From the NCBI GenBank assembly GCA_041178225.1, contig JBEGVV010000240.1, positions 1 to 8,537 of the forward strand: a DNA stretch of 8,537 nt, given 5' to 3'. The stretch is from CAIOSQ01 sp041178225 (GTDB lineage: Bacteria; Pseudomonadota; Alphaproteobacteria; CACIAM-22H2). Both the position numbers and the translations under genes were made by a program. Of this stretch, positions 7,783 through 8,537 are shown one piece after another. Numbering within the stretch: the stretch's first letter is position 1; each line of letters begins with the position of its first letter. The notes under the pieces were generated by a model that was not told where the DNA came from, made no database searches, and worked only from the letters and a program-made list of their open reading frames with translations.

Positions 7783-8537
7783 AGGTCACCATGCTCGGCA
7801 GCGGCGGCTCGGGCGGCGTGCCGCTGATCGGCTGCCGCTGCGCGACCTGCACGTCACGGGACCCGATGAACAGGCGCCTGCGGGTGTCGATCGTCGTCGA
7901 AGGCGACGATGGCAGGCGCATCCTGGTCGATACGTCGCCTGACCTGCGCCAGCAGTTCCTGGCGCAGGGCCTGGTGACGGTCGACGCGGTCATCCTGACC
8001 CACGCGCATGCGGACCACATGCACGGCATCGACGACCTGCGCTCGGTCAACTACCACCGCAACGCACCGCTCGAGGTCTGGGCCGATGCGGCGACCCTGG
8101 CGGAGGCGACCGGCCGGTTCGGCTACTGCTTCGACCCGCCGCGGACCAACGCCGGGATCTGGTACGCGCCGTCGCTTGTCGGACGCGAGATGCCGGTCGG
8201 CCGCCCGGTCGAGATCGCCGGGATGCAGGTGCTGGCCTTCCACCAGGTCCATGGCGGCACCCGGCCGCCGACGCTGGGCCTGCGCTTCGGGGCCTTCGCC
8301 TATTCGACGGACGTCAAGGAGATGCCGGAGGAGGGTTTCGCGGCCCTCGAGGGGATCGACACCTGGATCGTCGACTGCCTCCAGGACGAGCCGAACGTCG
8401 CCCATAGCCACCTGCCGCAGACGCTGTCCTGGATCGAGCGCGTCCGGCCAAGGCAGGCCGTGCTGACCCACATGGGCCACAGGCTCGAGTACCATGACCT
8501 CGCGAGGCGGTTGCCGCGTGGCGTGATCCCGGGCCAT
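7779..8537 (+). CDS. PhnP-like MBL-fold metallo-hydrolase (partial, 3' end cut by the window)
   Basis: 253 codons are visible with no stop before the window edge; relatives are only slightly longer, so nearly the whole protein is seen. It has the beta-lactamase fold signature HAHADH (75-80: H75, H77, D79, H80), with further metal ligands H158 (HQVHGG), D178 (YSTDV) and H231 (LTHMGH). Near the N-terminus GCRCATC (18-24) supplies C19, C21 and C24. Together with H234 these match the structural zinc site of E. coli PhnP (three Cys plus a His three residues after the last active-site His). PhnP cuts cyclic phosphodiesters such as ribose 1,2-cyclic phosphate in phosphonate use. No other phn gene is in the window, so the substrate here is open. 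PqqB and RNase Z are more distant relatives. The ATG overlaps the tatD stop by 4 bases. Confidence 0.9.

Overview
The window is a very GC-rich stretch of chromosome in which everything is on the + strand and packed almost without gaps. Codon third positions are nearly all G or C, and every complete or terminating gene here ends in TGA. The gene order and protein types fit an alphaproteobacterium, probably of the Rhodospirillales type: a GH103 lytic transglycosylase, RlpA with a SPOR domain, a PBP5/6-type carboxypeptidase, tmk, holB without zinc cysteines, zinc-less metG, tatD and a PhnP-like MBL hydrolase. The lineage is inferred from family knowledge, not from a marker such as rRNA.

Layout. 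Bases 1-69 hold the last 22 codons and stop of an unidentified gene, followed at once by a possible hairpin (71-114). Bases 161-3564 carry three exported cell-wall enzymes in a row: an MltB-like lytic transglycosylase with a twin-arginine-like signal, the lipoprotein RlpA, and a D-Ala-D-Ala carboxypeptidase. Bases 3561-5323 carry tmk (dTMP kinase) and holB (DNA polymerase III delta prime), joined to the carboxypeptidase gene and to each other by 4-base ATGA stop/start overlaps. After an 82-base gap with a possible promoter come metG (5406-6974), tatD (6979-7782) and a PhnP-like metallo-hydrolase (7779 to the window end, cut off by the edge).

How they work together. The first block trims and cleaves peptidoglycan in the periplasm. 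The carboxypeptidase removes the terminal D-Ala, the GH103 enzyme cuts glycan strands, and RlpA, guided by its SPOR domain, cuts peptide-free strands at the division septum. The second block supplies dTTP precursor and the sliding-clamp loader for replication. The third charges tRNA-Met and carries two metal-dependent hydrolases. Tight spacing suggests one transcript from about mltB to holB and a second from metG onward, with possible read-through.

This is ordinary housekeeping DNA. I saw no mobile element, CRISPR array, tRNA, rRNA or phage gene, and no convincing sign of a new system. The points worth a second look are modest: the hairpin at 71-114, the palindrome inside the possible metG promoter, the missing zinc module of HolB, the three different export routes of the wall enzymes, and the PhnP-like protein with no other phosphonate genes in view.
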